64,000 bases of DNA from Chamaecyparis obtusa (taxonomy: Eukaryota > Streptophyta > Pinopsida > Cupressales > Cupressaceae): positions 382,001-446,000 of the forward strand of contig BSBK01001163.1 of NCBI GenBank assembly GCA_027943335.1, given 5' to 3'. How positions within the stretch are numbered: the stretch's first letter is position 1; every line of letters begins with the position of its first letter. Of the stretch, positions 36,416-47,923 are shown piece by piece. The notes under the pieces were generated by a model. The model did no database searches and was not told where the DNA came from. It saw nothing but the letters and a program-made list of their open reading frames with translations. Position numbers and translations under genes: made by a program.

Positions 36416-38092
36416 TGACACAAGGAAGGGAGCAAGAGGGGCCAAGCAATGATGCACCCTAATGATCCAAGCCTGCCCAACACATGCGAAAGCCAACAAA
36501 CACAACAATGAGAGAGAGAGAGAGAGTGCACAAACTTTGACATATTATCCTCAAATAGAACCATACATGCTAAGCTATAAGGCCTTCCCAGTTAGGGCTA
36601 GATAATATAATGAGTTATAGAGTCCTCAAACATGTGAGGATCTGTCAAAATCTCTACTTCTAGGGTGACCCCACAATAGTGGGTTACACTTTTTTAGACA
36701 TACTAATTTTTGTTGAAATCACACATTTTTTTTAAAATATGATTATTTAATCATTGAGAGGTTCCATTTGAAGGAATTAATTACAAATGGCTAGCTCAAA
36801 GCCTCTTAGATAAAAAAAACATTGACATAACCTCTATACTCCTGATTCATACCTGCAATGGAGTCTCCTTCACACCTATTAAAATGCTGACAAAAAATCA
36901 CTTTGACATTATCTTTTGATAGAACAAATGAATCAATTTGAAAAACTTATCTATGTAGTATGGTACTAGCGAGAAAAATCTTTCCAATGATTATAATGTT
37001 AATATATATTAAGTTTATTATGACTTTGTATATTTAGTTTTACTAAACATAAAGATTTCACCATATGTGTACTGCTATGTTTAACACTTATGGAAAAATA
37101 GTAAATGAGAGAAAAAAAAATTCTAAAAAATATCCATCCCCTAGGTATTTAAGTTCTCTTTCCATAAAAAAAAATAAAAATGAAATTGGACAAATACACA
37201 AGTTATAAGCTATGTAGTCAAGGTATGTCAAAATTATAGTTTAGTCAACTTCAAACATTAATAAAATATGAAATAATCATGATAATGTCATCAAACCAAT
37301 TGCATGCCCTCCATATGGATGTTACAAAACTAATTTCAAAAGAATCACATTGATATCTATTTTTAAAAAAAAGTTATGCTCTAGGAAAATAATGTAACTC
37401 TTTGAAAATGACATTTTAGCAACATACCAGATTTCATGGGAGAAAGAAAAAGAAATTCAAATCAAATAAAAAATAAAATAAAAAAATATATTTAGAATCT
37501 AGACAAAAAATCCTAAAAGACTCTAATTTACTTCATCTTCTGATTTCAAACAATTTAATGACAATATGCATCTAAATCTAATTTTTTTTTTCAAAATGTA
37601 GAGTTCAGTGTCCATTCAGGCAAAAAAGTGTAACCCACTATTGTGGGTTCACCCTCTATCTTCTATGAACTCCTATCCAAAAACTCCCCCTAAACTATAA
37701 CCAAATAACTACATTTATACAAGAAGCTACCGAACTGAGTCGGCCTTTAGATCCATAATCAATAGAAGGAATGGTCAGATCTAGGACCACAAGCTTCCCA
37801 TGGATGGATTCCAACATTAAATCCATGATCCAATATAAATGTACAAGTCAGCCAAAATAGGAACTAAAACTAAACCCATCAGTGAGAAAGATAACTGAGT
37901 AGTAGATAGGTAATGCCAAGTGCCAGAGAAACAATTGACAGCCTAGGAGATAATCGACCACACTCAGTAATCAAAGGAAACTGACCAACTACTGACCAAC
38001 TCAGTCAAAGAAAAAATTGAGCAACAAAAAAAAAACTCCAATTTGTTTTTGGTGACACAGGATTGCCAAGGACCCGAGATGTCTCTGCATTA
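36416..38092 (-). repeat. Element D 3' LTR, carrying D1
   Basis: Equals 44336-45009 once 36663-37658 is removed. Minus strand starts TAATGCAGAGACATC (TG to TA) and ends CCTTGTGTCA. A (GA)8 run at 36510-36526 is (GA)5 in the partner. Confidence 0.88.
36663..37654. mobile_element. D1: 992-bp non-autonomous DNA transposon, 33-bp TIRs, TSD TCTA
   Basis: Ends 36663-36695 and 37622-37654 are inverted copies, 32 of 33 bases matching, starting GGGTGA(A/C)CCCACAATAG and running to six T. Each contains the small palindrome AACCCAC-AATA-GTGGGTT. TCTA occurs at 36659-36662 and 37655-37658; the partner LTR at 44567-44585 shows the empty site with one TCTA. The interior is AT-rich with no ORF. No superfamily could be named: 4-bp duplications are uncommon, and no second copy is in the window. 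Confidence 0.92.
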
Positions 38093-38109
38093 GACACCTG
38101 GGGTTATTT

Positions 38110-38360
38110 TGAAATGATTCTCCAAATCATTTGGTAGGTCTAGTCTGAGCTGTATCCAACTCAGACTGTGAAATCCATGAATTCTCTTCCATCGGTCTAT
38201 TCTTCCACTTTACTAGATATTCCATATACTATTTTCCTCTTGTACTCTTGCCAACTCTTTCCTTCAAACTCTGTTCAACTTCATTATTCTACTTCTTAGG
38301 ATATTCTGTCGGTACTTTTACTTCTTCATGAGATTCATGATACTCATACAAATTAGAAAT
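38110..38360 (-). pseudogene. Element D chromodomain
   Basis: Minus strand GKSTRGKxYMEYLVKWKNRP followed by MEENSWISQSELD, matching element B's chromodomain. It ends with a short tail before the LTR junction CCCCAGGTGTC. Stops interrupt it. Confidence 0.8.
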
Positions 38361-39199
38361 GTTGAAAATTGGTGATATGGCCATGTCATCAGGTAAATCA
38401 ATCTCAAATGCATTTCCACTATCAAATTTATTCAAAATCTTGCAAGGTCCAAACTTCTTCATCTTCAGCTTCCCAGATGTTCCAACAGGAAATCAGCCTT
38501 TCTTCAAATGAACCATCACTTCATCACCAACATCAAAATTTTTATGTCTCCTTGATCTATCAGCTCTATCTTTTTATTTCTGAAACTTTTCTTCCAGGTT
38601 CAGCTTCACATCTTCATGCAATGTCTTCATGTACTCAACAAACTTTACTCCCTCAACACTTTTCTTATTCTCATTAGCAATGTCTCTCAAATTAGATATT
38701 CCTCTTGGTTGTGTGCCATTCAAAATCTCAAATGGTGTCTTTCTAGTACTCCTATTCCTTAAATTATTGTATGCAAACTCTACTTGTGCCAACACAGATT
38801 CCCAATTACTCAGTGTGTCTCCAACTAAACATCTCAAAAGATTTCCTAAAATTTTGTTCACAACTTCGGTATGTCCATCGATTTGTGGGTGAAATGTAGA
38901 ACTATATTTCAACTTAGTGCCAAATTTCTTCCAAAGGGGTTTCCAAAAATATCCAACAAATTTACTATCTCAGTCAAAGATAATACTCCTCGGTAATCCA
39001 TGCAATCTAAAAATTTCCTTAGAGAAAAGATCTACCACATGTACTACATCTGATGTCTTTCTACAAGGTATAAAATGTGCCATCTTTGAAAATCTATCCA
39101 CAACAACAAATATAGAATCATTACCTCTTACTATCTTCGGTAAGCCAAGAACAAAGTCTATACTGATGTCAATCCAGGGTTTCTCAGGAACAATAATTG
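38361..39199 (-). pseudogene. Element D integrase, catalytic core and C-terminus
   Basis: Minus strand: [12 protein letters not shown] (first Asp), [24 protein letters not shown] (second Asp region), then open frame 38912-38574 with YSSTFHPQIDGHTEVVNKIL (Glu kept) and WESVLAQVEFAYNNL, TPFEILNGTQPRG. The C-terminal part to 38361 is degraded. Insertion D3 separates it from the zinc finger. Confidence 0.82.
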
Positions 39200-40407
39200 T
39201 GTTAGAAAGAAAATATCCCCAAGATAGTTGAGAGGGGGGGAGGTGAATCAGTTATCTGATAATTAAACCATTTATCGACTTCAATATCAACTTCAACAGC
39301 TTTAAACCATATAATTAATGTACTAACCAACCATAGAAAGATAATCATACGTGCAATGACACAATAACACAAGATATGTTAACTAGGGAACCTCTTGATC
39401 AAAGAGTAAACCCTGGTGGGAATGATGCCCATAAAATGATGCACTATAATGAAATTTCATTATTAGAGGATGGACCTTGTTAGGAGTCTTATGAAATACA
39501 TTCAATACATATGAATCTCTATTAGGAGATTTTGAATCCCTATTAAAAGATTATAACCCTGTTAGGAGTTATGGAAGATAGAAGGACCCACTACCCAAGT
39601 AGCTTCAAGGCAAGATCTCTAAACTCACTGTCCAATAGATCTTAGGATTATTCAATAGAATAATATGAAATATGTTACCTCCTTCACATTGTGCCAAAAC
39701 CACACTCTCTGCTACATAAGATCACAAATCTAGATCTTTGTACTTCACAAGTCTTCCTTCATCACTGAATTAACTCTTTTCTTCACCTCATGCATGCATT
39801 CGCATCCCAATATCATAATTCCATATCACAACCATCACACATCCTATATTAAAACAAGGAAAACATTCCTTCCATTATACCACACTCAAATAATTACAAA
39901 TGAGTCAGCATCCAAATATAAAATAATAATTTCAACACGCTACATCAAAATTACCTAAAAATTGTCAGCTTCTAGATACAATAACTTTCCAATCATGTGA
40001 CCTTGAAGTTTACACTATGAACCACATTACCACCAATGAGTCTAAAACTTCCCTTTAACTACATAGAATCAGATTCCATCCTGATTAGGAGATATCCTCT
40101 GATTACCAAAAACTGCTACTTAGGAACACTATCAGAATACTGCTTCCACCAAAATGCTTATAACTTTCATGAATAAGTGAATTTATTTTTGTGCTATTAA
40201 CCATAGGTTAATAACACACCAAAGAACATACCATCAATTATGCATAACTCAATTTGCAATATAACATGTGTGCAAAACAAAACTATGTCTGCTTCTCTGC
40301 TAAACTCCAAAATAACATTGTGTTGACATCAATGACAATCATAGTCATGAATGCAACAACCACTACTACAGAATGACTACCAAAGGCTTCAGCATTCATT
40401 CCTAACA
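39200..40407 (+). mobile_element. Solo LTR D3, Copia type, inside D integrase
   Basis: 1208 bp starting TGTTAGAAAG and ending CCTAACA. Flanks are AATTG (39195-39199) and AATCA (40408-40412), a target duplication with two later changes: the host length matches element B exactly if one copy is removed. Features shared with B1's LTR include TGTTAGAAA, a G run then GTGAATCA, and repeated GTTAGGAGT phrases. No coding. Confidence 0.75.
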
Positions 40408-40800
40408 AATCAGTGTATACAATCCAGTATTCTAACTTACTCCTTTTGCAACTTGACAAATTCCACAACTTTTCACAAATTTTTTATTATCTTTATACAA
40501 CTGTGGCTAATAGTACTTCTCCTTAAGAAAATTCCATGTTTTATCAATACCAAAATGTCTAGCCAAACCACTACTATGTTTCTCCTTTATTAGATTAGTT
40601 CTCATTACTCCTCTCGGTATACACAACTCAATACATTCAAACAACATACCTTCCTGAATGAAATATTCATCCCATTTAGTGTCTTGTTGATCTTGAATAG
40701 GTGCTCTGCACTTTCTCCATGGCTTAGAAAAATCATGGTCAAACTCATAAGAATCTCTCATCTCATCAAAACCAAGAACTTCAATTTTCATCTAGGTCAT
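40408..40800 (-). pseudogene. Element D integrase zinc finger
   Basis: Open frame 40791-40507, then GICQVAKG to about 40440. HHCC intact: HSSGLARHFGIDKTWNFLKE with CGIC. The upstream part (EYFIQEGMLFECIELCIPRG) matches element B at 30805-30865. Confidence 0.82.
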
Positions 40801-41517
40801 CAAAGATCTTCTTCTACTCAATGCATCAGAAACTCAGTTAGTGACTCCACTCTTATGCTTTATCACAAACATATAACTCTGCAAATACTCAACCCATTTC
40901 ATATGTCTTTGATTCAACTTATTCTGACTACCCAAATATTGTAAAGCCTTATGATTAGTATACAACACAAAGTCACTCAGTATCAGATAATGTCTCCATT
41001 TCTTTAGTGCTTGAACAATAGCATAGAATTATTAATCATACACAAAATATTTCCTTCTAGCATCATTCAACTTTTCACTAAAGAAAGCAATAGGTTTACC
41101 TTCTTGACTCAACACAACTCCAATTGTACTTCCACTCGTATCACATTCTACTTGAAATACTTTACTGAAATTAGGTAATGCCAAAATAGGTAATTTAGCA
41201 ACCTTCTACTTCAAAGTCTCAAAACTTTTTTCAGCTCCATGTGTCCACTTGAATTCTCTTTTGTCTCCTCTCATAGTCTCAGTCATAGCATTACAAATTG
41301 AACTAAAATTGGTTATGAACTTTTGATAAAAACTTGCCAAACCATGAAATGATCTTACCTCACTAGCATTCATGGGTGTAGGCCAATTCAAAATAGCTTC
41401 AACCTTTTTAGGATCCATCTTCAAACCATCAACTAAAATAACAAATCCAAAATACGAAATCTCTTCTTTCATGAATGAACACTTTTTTAGATTTATCAAC
41501 AATTTCTCCTCTTTCAA
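40801..41517 (-). pseudogene. Element D RNase H and connection
   Basis: Open frame 41517-41206 carries the RT-RNase H connection: NLKKCSFMKEEISYFGFVI, LNWPTPMNASEVRSFHGLAS, FYQKFI. Downstream 41205-40801 is degraded RNase H with KYFVYDxxFYAIVQALKKW-like sequence in shifting frames and the tail KSGVTNxVSDALSRRRS. It would remove RNA from the hybrid in life. Confidence 0.8.
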
Positions 41518-41520
41518 TCT

Positions 41521-42251
41521 CTACAAAACTTGTCTAACATGCAAAAAATGTTCTTCTCTGGTCTTACTGAATATCAGAATATCATCAAGATATACAATCA
41601 CAAACTTACCCAAGAATTTCTTTAAAACTTCATTCATCAACCTCATAAAAGTACTCGGTTCATTAGTTAAACCAAAAGGCATAACCAACCACTCATACAA
41701 ACCTTCTTTTGTCTTGAAAGTAGTATTCCATTCATCACCTTCTCTAATTTTGATCTGATGATACCCACTCTTCAAATCAATCTTTGTGAAATACTTTTCT
41801 TTAGTCAAACTATCCATTATGTCATCCATTCTTGGTATAGGAAACCTATACTTCACTATTATCTTATTGATTGCTCCAGAATCAGTACACATTCTCCATT
41901 CTCCATTCTTCTTCAATGCCAATACAATAGGTACTACACAAGGGCTCAAACTTTCTTTGATCAAACCTTTCTCCAACAACTCTTGAATCTTTCAGTTCAA
42001 TTCCTGATTCTTAGTAGGTGTCAATTGATGATGTACCTTATTTGATAAACTAGCTCCAGGGATTAGATCCATATAATGATCAATGCTTATTTTTGGTGGC
42101 AAACCATCAGGTACATTATTAGAAATGATATCACTATACTTAGTGAGTAACTTATCAATCTCCTTAGGGACATTATCCTCTATTTTCTTACTCGGTTTGT
42201 TAAGGATCACAACAAAACATACATCATCCCTCTTGAAAGAGTTAACAAACT
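41521..42251 (-). pseudogene. Element D reverse transcriptase
   Basis: Open frame 41979-41521, 152 codons: [73 protein letters not shown], and [13 protein letters not shown] with the YLDD active site intact. The preceding segment (42246-42000, DKLLTKYSDIISNNVPDGLP) leads in from protease. A single TAG at 41519 separates it from the connection. It is the best preserved RT here. Confidence 0.9.
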
Positions 42252-42659
42252 TGTTACAATTAACAAGGTAGAAAAAAAAATTACATGCAAATATAACCAA
42301 TATCAAAAAACAATAAACCACATAGAAGAGAACACAAGACACAAATATTTAACGTGGTTTACCCAATCCCTAGGCTATGTCCACCAACATTGAGTCCAAT
42401 ATTTTATTATCTAGTGATTACAACCTGATTACAATCTGTAATCCCCTTACAACTCAATTCTGCCACAAGTACTAAAATCATACATTATGATATCCCTAAC
42501 CCTAAGCCATATTATACAATATTTTTATTCTTTAGGGGTAGAATGAGTTACAATCATGTCGGCCCAAAAATAGCCAAAAATATGTCAGTGAGGTTGGGAG
42601 GAAAAGTATACAGTACTTTCCTAGATAATACTTTCCTGGTCAGTCACCATAAGCTAACA
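42252..42659. mobile_element. Solo LTR D2, 408 bp, TSD AAACT
   Basis: TGTTACAATTAACAAGG to CATAAGCTAACA, with perfect TGTTA/TAACA ends. AAACT at 42247-42251 and 42660-42664. Deleting it and one AAACT restores element D's reading frame across the protease-RT junction. It contains ATTTAACGTGGTTTACCC, a phrase common in plant Copia-type LTRs, so it may be a short Copia or TRIM LTR. Confidence 0.85.
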
Positions 42660-42664
42660 AAACT

Positions 42665-43240
42665 TTCTTCCTTCCATCAAAAAAACTTTCACAAATGTGC
42701 AAACATTACTAACAAGTTCTTCCATCAATGGTAAGAAGATTTGTTTCCTTCCATCAGCCACAATAGTATACTTATGCAATCTCCCATCATATCTAGCATT
42801 TCTATCATATTGCTAAGGTCTACCCAACATAATATGACAAAAATCCATAGGCATGATATCACATAATAGCTTATCATAGTATTTTCCAATCTTCAAATTC
42901 ACATAACATTGTTCACTTACCAAGAGTGTATGCTCATCTTTGATCCATGAAATCTGATAGGGCTTCAAATGTACCAACCTTTCTTACTGTAATTTTGTGA
43001 CCATCTCTTTAGATGCCAGATTCTCCGAGCTACCACTGTCAATGATTACCTTCCAAACTTTGTCAGAAACTCTACATCTGGTCTTGAACAAACTTTTCCT
43101 TACTGGATCTTCCTTTCTATTTTCATTCCATAGTGCTCTCCTTACCATCAAGTTATTTTCTTTCTCAGGTTCATTCGGTGACTCTTCTTACACCAAAGCA
43201 TTTCTACTACTACCAACCTTCTTACTAGCCTATGTACATT
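42665..43240 (-). pseudogene. Element D aspartic protease
   Basis: Minus strand has KVIIDSGSSENLASKEMV (DSG kept) near 43045-42995, and toward 42760 the segment DGRLHKYTIVADGRKQIFLP, matching element B at 30454-30530. Frameshifts lie between. It cleaves the polyprotein in the family. Confidence 0.75.
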
Positions 43241-44204
43241 CAAAATATCTATGTCCTTCTTCTCCACAATTGTAACAATTCCTCGAAAAATTCCTCTACC
43301 ATAACCACCTTGGTAGTTACTACCTCTACCTCTAGATGAACTTTCACCTTTCCACTCAGTCTTGCCTTTGTCCAGATTTTTTTTTTCTAGTTCAGATCTA
43401 CAATTTTCACCACTAGATCTACCTCTTCCTCTAGGGAATCTACCACCTTGACCTCTCTATCTTTTCTCACGTCTCTTTTTCAATTTCTCCTTGCCCTTCA
43501 AAGCAAATTGATAAGCCTCTTCAATGTTCTCCAACTTGACCATACTAATTTCCTCTTGGATGGAAACTCTTAAAACATTTAGGTATCTACCAATTCTTTC
43601 CACATCATCTTCATCATGTCTAGATATGATATCTAATCTATAGAATTCCTCAGTATACTCTTTTACCAAGCTAACTTTCTATCTCAAACTTTGCATTCGC
43701 TGAACTAGGTTAATCTGATAATCACAAGGTAAGAACTTTCCTTTTAATTTGTTCACCATTTTATTCTATACCTTGATTTTATCTTTTCCTTTCCTTTTTC
43801 TATCCAACTGCAGATGTTCCCACCATAGGGATGCATGACTTTTCAACTTTGTGCTTGCAATCTTCACCTTCTTATCCTCAGTAATGTTTTCATATTCAAA
43901 GTACTTTTCCATCTCAGTGATCCAGTCCACCAATTCATCAGAATCTATCTTTCCACCATACTAGGAGGATTGAAATGTGGTGTTGACTTCAAACTTGTCA
44001 AAGCCTTCAAAAATCTTTCTTCACCTTGATCCATAACACTTGCACATTTTGTATTCACCTGGTCTTCTTCAACTTCATCATCACTAACATCTTCAAGATG
44101 TCTGCCTCTTCTTTCAACTATTTCAACAACTTCTAACCTAGTAGAAATCTACCTTAGCATATCTACCAATCCTGGATATACATCTCACCTACCATGAACC
44201 ATCT
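43241..44204 (-). pseudogene. Element D gag
   Basis: ATG at 44204 starts MVHGR as in element B. The frame includes RRGRHLEDVSDDEVEEDQ, then after frameshifts EYTEEFYRLDIISRHDEDDV (43669-43457, 70 open codons), an Arg/Gly-rich stretch, and an intact CCHC knuckle CYNCGEEGHRYFEC near 43280-43245. Confidence 0.82.
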
Positions 44205-44318
44205 TGACAACCCTCTACAATTGTAGGTCAGATCACAATCTGCTACCCCACAACAATCAACTAGGGCTTCAAGAGGAACCTACAAACCTAGATCCGTAGA
44301 CCTAAATCAAGATCTCAC

Positions 44319-44333
44319 CTCACTCTGATACCA
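44319..44333 (-). other. Element D primer-binding site, tRNA-Met type
   Basis: Minus strand TGGTATCAGAGTGAG two bases after the 5' LTR, identical to element B's. Confidence 0.92.
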
Positions 44334-44335
44334 CT

Positions 44336-45009
44336 TGATGCAAGGCTGGGAGCAAGAGGGGCCAAGAAATGGCACAACCTAATGATCTAAGCCTCCCCAA
44401 CACATGCAGAAGTCAACAAACACAATAGTGAGAGAGAGAGTGCAAAAACTTTGATATATTATCATCAAATAGAACCATACATGTCGGGCTATAAATCCTT
44501 CCTAGTTAGGGCCATATAATACAATGAATTATAGAGTCCTTAAACATGTGAGGATCTGTCAAAATATCTACTTCTATCTTCTACGAACTCCTATCCAAAA
44601 ACTCCCCCTAAACTATAACCAAATAACTACATTTATACAAGAAGCTACCAAACTAAGTTGCCCTTCAGATCCATAATCAATGGAAGGAATGGTCAGATTT
44701 GGGACAACACACTTCCCAATGAGGGATTCCAACATTAAATCTATGATCCAATATAAATACACAAGTCAGCCACAACAAGAACTAAAACTAAACCCGTCGG
44801 TGAGAAAGATAACCGAGCAGCAGATAGGTAATGCCAAGCACCAGAGAAACAACCGACCACCTAGGAGATAACTAAACAAACTCAATAATCAAAGGAAATT
44901 GACCAACTACCAACCAACTTAGTCAAAGCATAAACTGAGCAACACAAACAAACTCCAATTTGTTTTTGGTGACATAGGATTGCCAAGGACCCGAGATGCT
45001 CCTGCATCA
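44336..45009 (-). repeat. Element D 5' LTR
   Basis: 674 bp, minus strand TGATGCAGGAGCATC to CTTGCATCA, bounded by TSD CAAAA and the PBS. It shows the empty D1 site. Confidence 0.92.
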
Positions 45010-45014
45010 CAAAA

Positions 45015-45700
45015 GCTTTCCCAAGAACAACCAAACCTTTTGGAAATTTCTTTGACTTTAGTTGTATGATATTCTTACCCAGAATAGTATCCTTATTATC
45101 AAAAGTCTCAACATACCCACTGAAATCCATTCCATTTTTTTTAAAGTCTGCCTCACAATGCAATAATCTTGGGATATCCATATCATCTTCAAACACTTTC
45201 CAATTATCAAAATTATCTTATATGGAAGGTCTGGATTAAATCTCAACCTTTGAAATTCCTAAAAAATTAACATCCTTTCACCTCAGGGAAATATTACCTA
45301 ATAAATCTACCATTCTTTTATGATCTCTATCCACCCAATCAATAACAAATGCATAAATTTTTTCCAATTCATCTCAAACAAAAATTTTGTATTGTTTCAA
45401 CCTTTTTTTCTTTGAAGAATACTTGGATCTAACTTGTGATATTATCAATTCATAGTCTCCAATAACTCTTAGGCTTTTGATTCCATGTCTTGAATCCAAC
45501 CTTAATCTAATAAAAAAATCCTCATATTCTAGAATATTATTTGTGAAAGTAAATATTAATGAGAATGAGAACTTGACGGTCTTACCACTAGGAGCTATCA
45601 ACAAAAATCTTGCACTAGCTCCCTCTTTAGAACTTGCTCCATTAAAATAAAAGGCCTACAAGACACCTTGGTTAGTCAAATTATCTTTATCTTCATATAA
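45015..45700 (-). pseudogene. Tat-like RNase H-like domain upstream of RT
   Basis: Minus strand, open 45604-45374: LLIAPSGKTVKFSFSLIFTF, TNNILEYED, VIGDYELIISQVRSKYSSKK. These are the D-E-D motifs of the additional RNase H known from Tat elements, preceded by FNGASSKEG where the first Asp has become Asn. Downstream, to 45015, IPRLLHCEADF and FPKGLVVLGKAF form a linker that continues at 36410. Its place between protease and RT, rather than after RNase H, is notable. Confidence 0.75.
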
Positions 45701-46260
45701 AAAGAAAATGCTCAACTTTCCCTTCAAATTTTATCTCATTTACTTGAAAAGAATTTATGTTAGTATCAAGGTAACAATTCATATTATCTTCTTCAATTTT
45801 CTCAGTCATGTGAGGTGTCCTAATTTCCCTTGATACTTTGACATAAAGACCAGAAATATTAAAACTTGCAATGGACAAGTCACACTAAATACTTCCAACA
45901 ATTGAAGCACTCTAGTTTCTTGACAATATCATTCCATACTAGGGAGGAATGTCAACAACTGGGACACTCATTTTCAATTTTATGTCAGGGAAAGAAGCAA
46001 GCCTATAAGGAAAAGCCTTAATTGTACCAATAAAAGGTACCTCTCTAGAATCCATAGTCTGGCATCTCCCTTGAGGAGAGTCAACATAAAAATCCATTGA
46101 TCTCATTATTTCTGTAGGCATAAAAGTATTAGATTCTCCTGAATCAATCATGCAATTTTTTAGCATCTTTCCATTTATGACTAAAGTTAATAAAAAATGA
46201 TCCATAACTCCCAAGGAAGAATTCACCATATTTGTATCCAAGTAGATATGAGGGATTTGT
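45701..46260 (-). pseudogene. Tat-like aspartic protease, copy 2
   Basis: Minus strand, open 46241-45939: LLTLVINGKMLKNCMIDSGE with the catalytic DSG intact, then SNTFMPTEIMRSMDFYVDSP and VPFIGTIKAFPYRLASFPDI. Followed by a degraded stretch (SGLYVKVSREIRTPHMTEKI) to 45701. Counterpart of 10880-11260. Confidence 0.75.
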
Positions 46261-47057
46261 GAAACAATCTCTTATGACTCCTTCCCTTTCTTTCAGAATT
46301 ATCTTCTACTTTTTTCAATTCTTTACACTTTTCTCACTATTGAACATTTGAGGAAGGCACACCATTTATTAATGTCAAAAAAATTTCCTTATGTTTCCCA
46401 AACCTCATCATTTCAACTAGTGGAACCTTGATATTAAATTGACATAAAAACTACCCCATATCAACAAGGGTATAGCTTACATCACAAAATTCTTGTTTCA
46501 AAGAAACAACATCTCTATCCTTAGTTTGAGAATCTAAGTTCAGTTCATCCACCTTTTGTTATTTGTTTTCACCTTAGGGAAGGGAAATATCTATCTCTAG
46601 TAGCCTTTCCTTTATCCTATTTACATTGCCAACTATCCTATTTCTCAAAACATAGTTACTCCTAGCCCAAGTAGCCATATTAGTAGTGATTTGAGCTATC
46701 TCCTCATTTGAGGGTCTTCTTAATGCAATGGGTTCCTCACCCTCTTTTGCATTACATCTTATATCATCAATTTCTTCCTCTTCTTCATAAAAGAAAACCT
46801 ACTGATGAAAAGCCTCATTCCTATTATTTGAGTCATACACATCTTGATTTTCATCCTTATCAGTAGAATACACTTCACCAGATAAATGTGATGATGCCAT
46901 GACACAACCATTTTCATCATATGTATCATCTTCATCATCCACATGTCCCTTAATAAAAGACATACTCAAAGAAACAACACAATGATCAAGATCATGTGGG
47001 GACTGGAAAGCTACACATGATGGATTGTCATTACTCATGTTAATAGAGTGCGTTTGT
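46261..47057 (-). pseudogene. Tat-like gag-protease linker, acidic
   Basis: Contains VDDEDDTYDENGCVMASSHL and EVYSTDKDENQDVYDSNNRN (minus strand, 47030-46800). Degenerate frames elsewhere. Interrupted at 47058 by solo LTR E. Confidence 0.6.
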
Positions 47058-47918
47058 GATGCAGGAGAACCCTGGGTGTAAGAGCAATCTTGCATCACCC
47101 AAAAATATTTTTGTTTGTTTTTCAATAAGGGCTATCTTGTGCAGACCTACTATTTATGGAAACTTACTATTTTTTGTAAGTTGGTCATATGATCTCAGAA
47201 TGTTCTGATTTCATAGGTGGAGGTTCATTTTTGTCGTATTAGGCTACCAGTAAAGTTTCATTACCGAATCAAGTCTAGTTTTGAAGATATTGAAAAATTT
47301 CAGTATTGAAAATAGGGTACATAAACTTCGAACTCAATTTTGAAGGCTTTAGAGGCCCCAGATGAGGTTGAAACCTCGGTTGAATGAAGCTTGCTTAATT
47401 TAGGTATTGTAGAGTGCTTCATGCCCTTTTCAAAATGGGATCATAATAGTCAATCAGATCAACGGGTGATGACTTATATTCTCCAAAAGTTGGGCCACCT
47501 GAAATGGCGAAAAATAATTTTTCTTCAAAAATTTTATTTGGGTTTCAAAAGTTATTTTGAGCTAACTATGATGTAATAAAATTAAAAATAAAATAATTCT
47601 AAGTTTGGTCAGCCTTATTGGCTAAAATTTTGGAGCCTTCCCAAGTGGTGGAAAATTGCCTATATAAGGAAGACTATAGTGTTGTCTCAAGTAGTTTGAG
47701 GGGTAGTTCTAGGTAGTAGATCTAGATATTGATTCGAGGCTTTTTCCTACAGAATATTTTAAGGGAATGCCCATGTGGCTTTTCATATTGTAATTCTGAA
47801 AGTTTGTAATTCCACATTTGAGGAGATAATTAGAAGCCCATTTTCTATTCTTGCATATTGTTGTTGTTTCTTTGTTTCTATTATGTGTTTGTGATATTAA
47901 GGGGAGCACCCTTCATTA
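47058..47918 (+). mobile_element. Solo LTR E, TSD GTTTG
   Basis: 861 bp starting TGATGCAGGAGAACCC and ending CCTTCATTA (CA to TA). GTTTG at 47053-47057 and 47919-47923. TATATAAGG at 47661 gives plus orientation. Its start resembles LTRs of B and D (TGATGCAGGAG, GCAATCTTGCATC), but the rest differs, so it is a separate family. Confidence 0.85.
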
Positions 47919-47923
47919 GTTTG

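Larger units (their letters stand above)
36416..45009 (-). mobile_element. Element D: full-length chromovirus-type gypsy element, TSD CAAAA
   Basis: Minus strand. LTRs 44336-45009 and 36416-38092 (the latter enlarged by D1), PBS, gag, protease, RT, RNase H, integrase, chromodomain. CAAAA lies at 36411-36415 and 45010-45014. Stripped of D1, D2 and D3 it is about 6 kb. It has the most complete pol in the window, though broken by stops. It sits in the Tat-like pre-RT linker. Confidence 0.92.
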
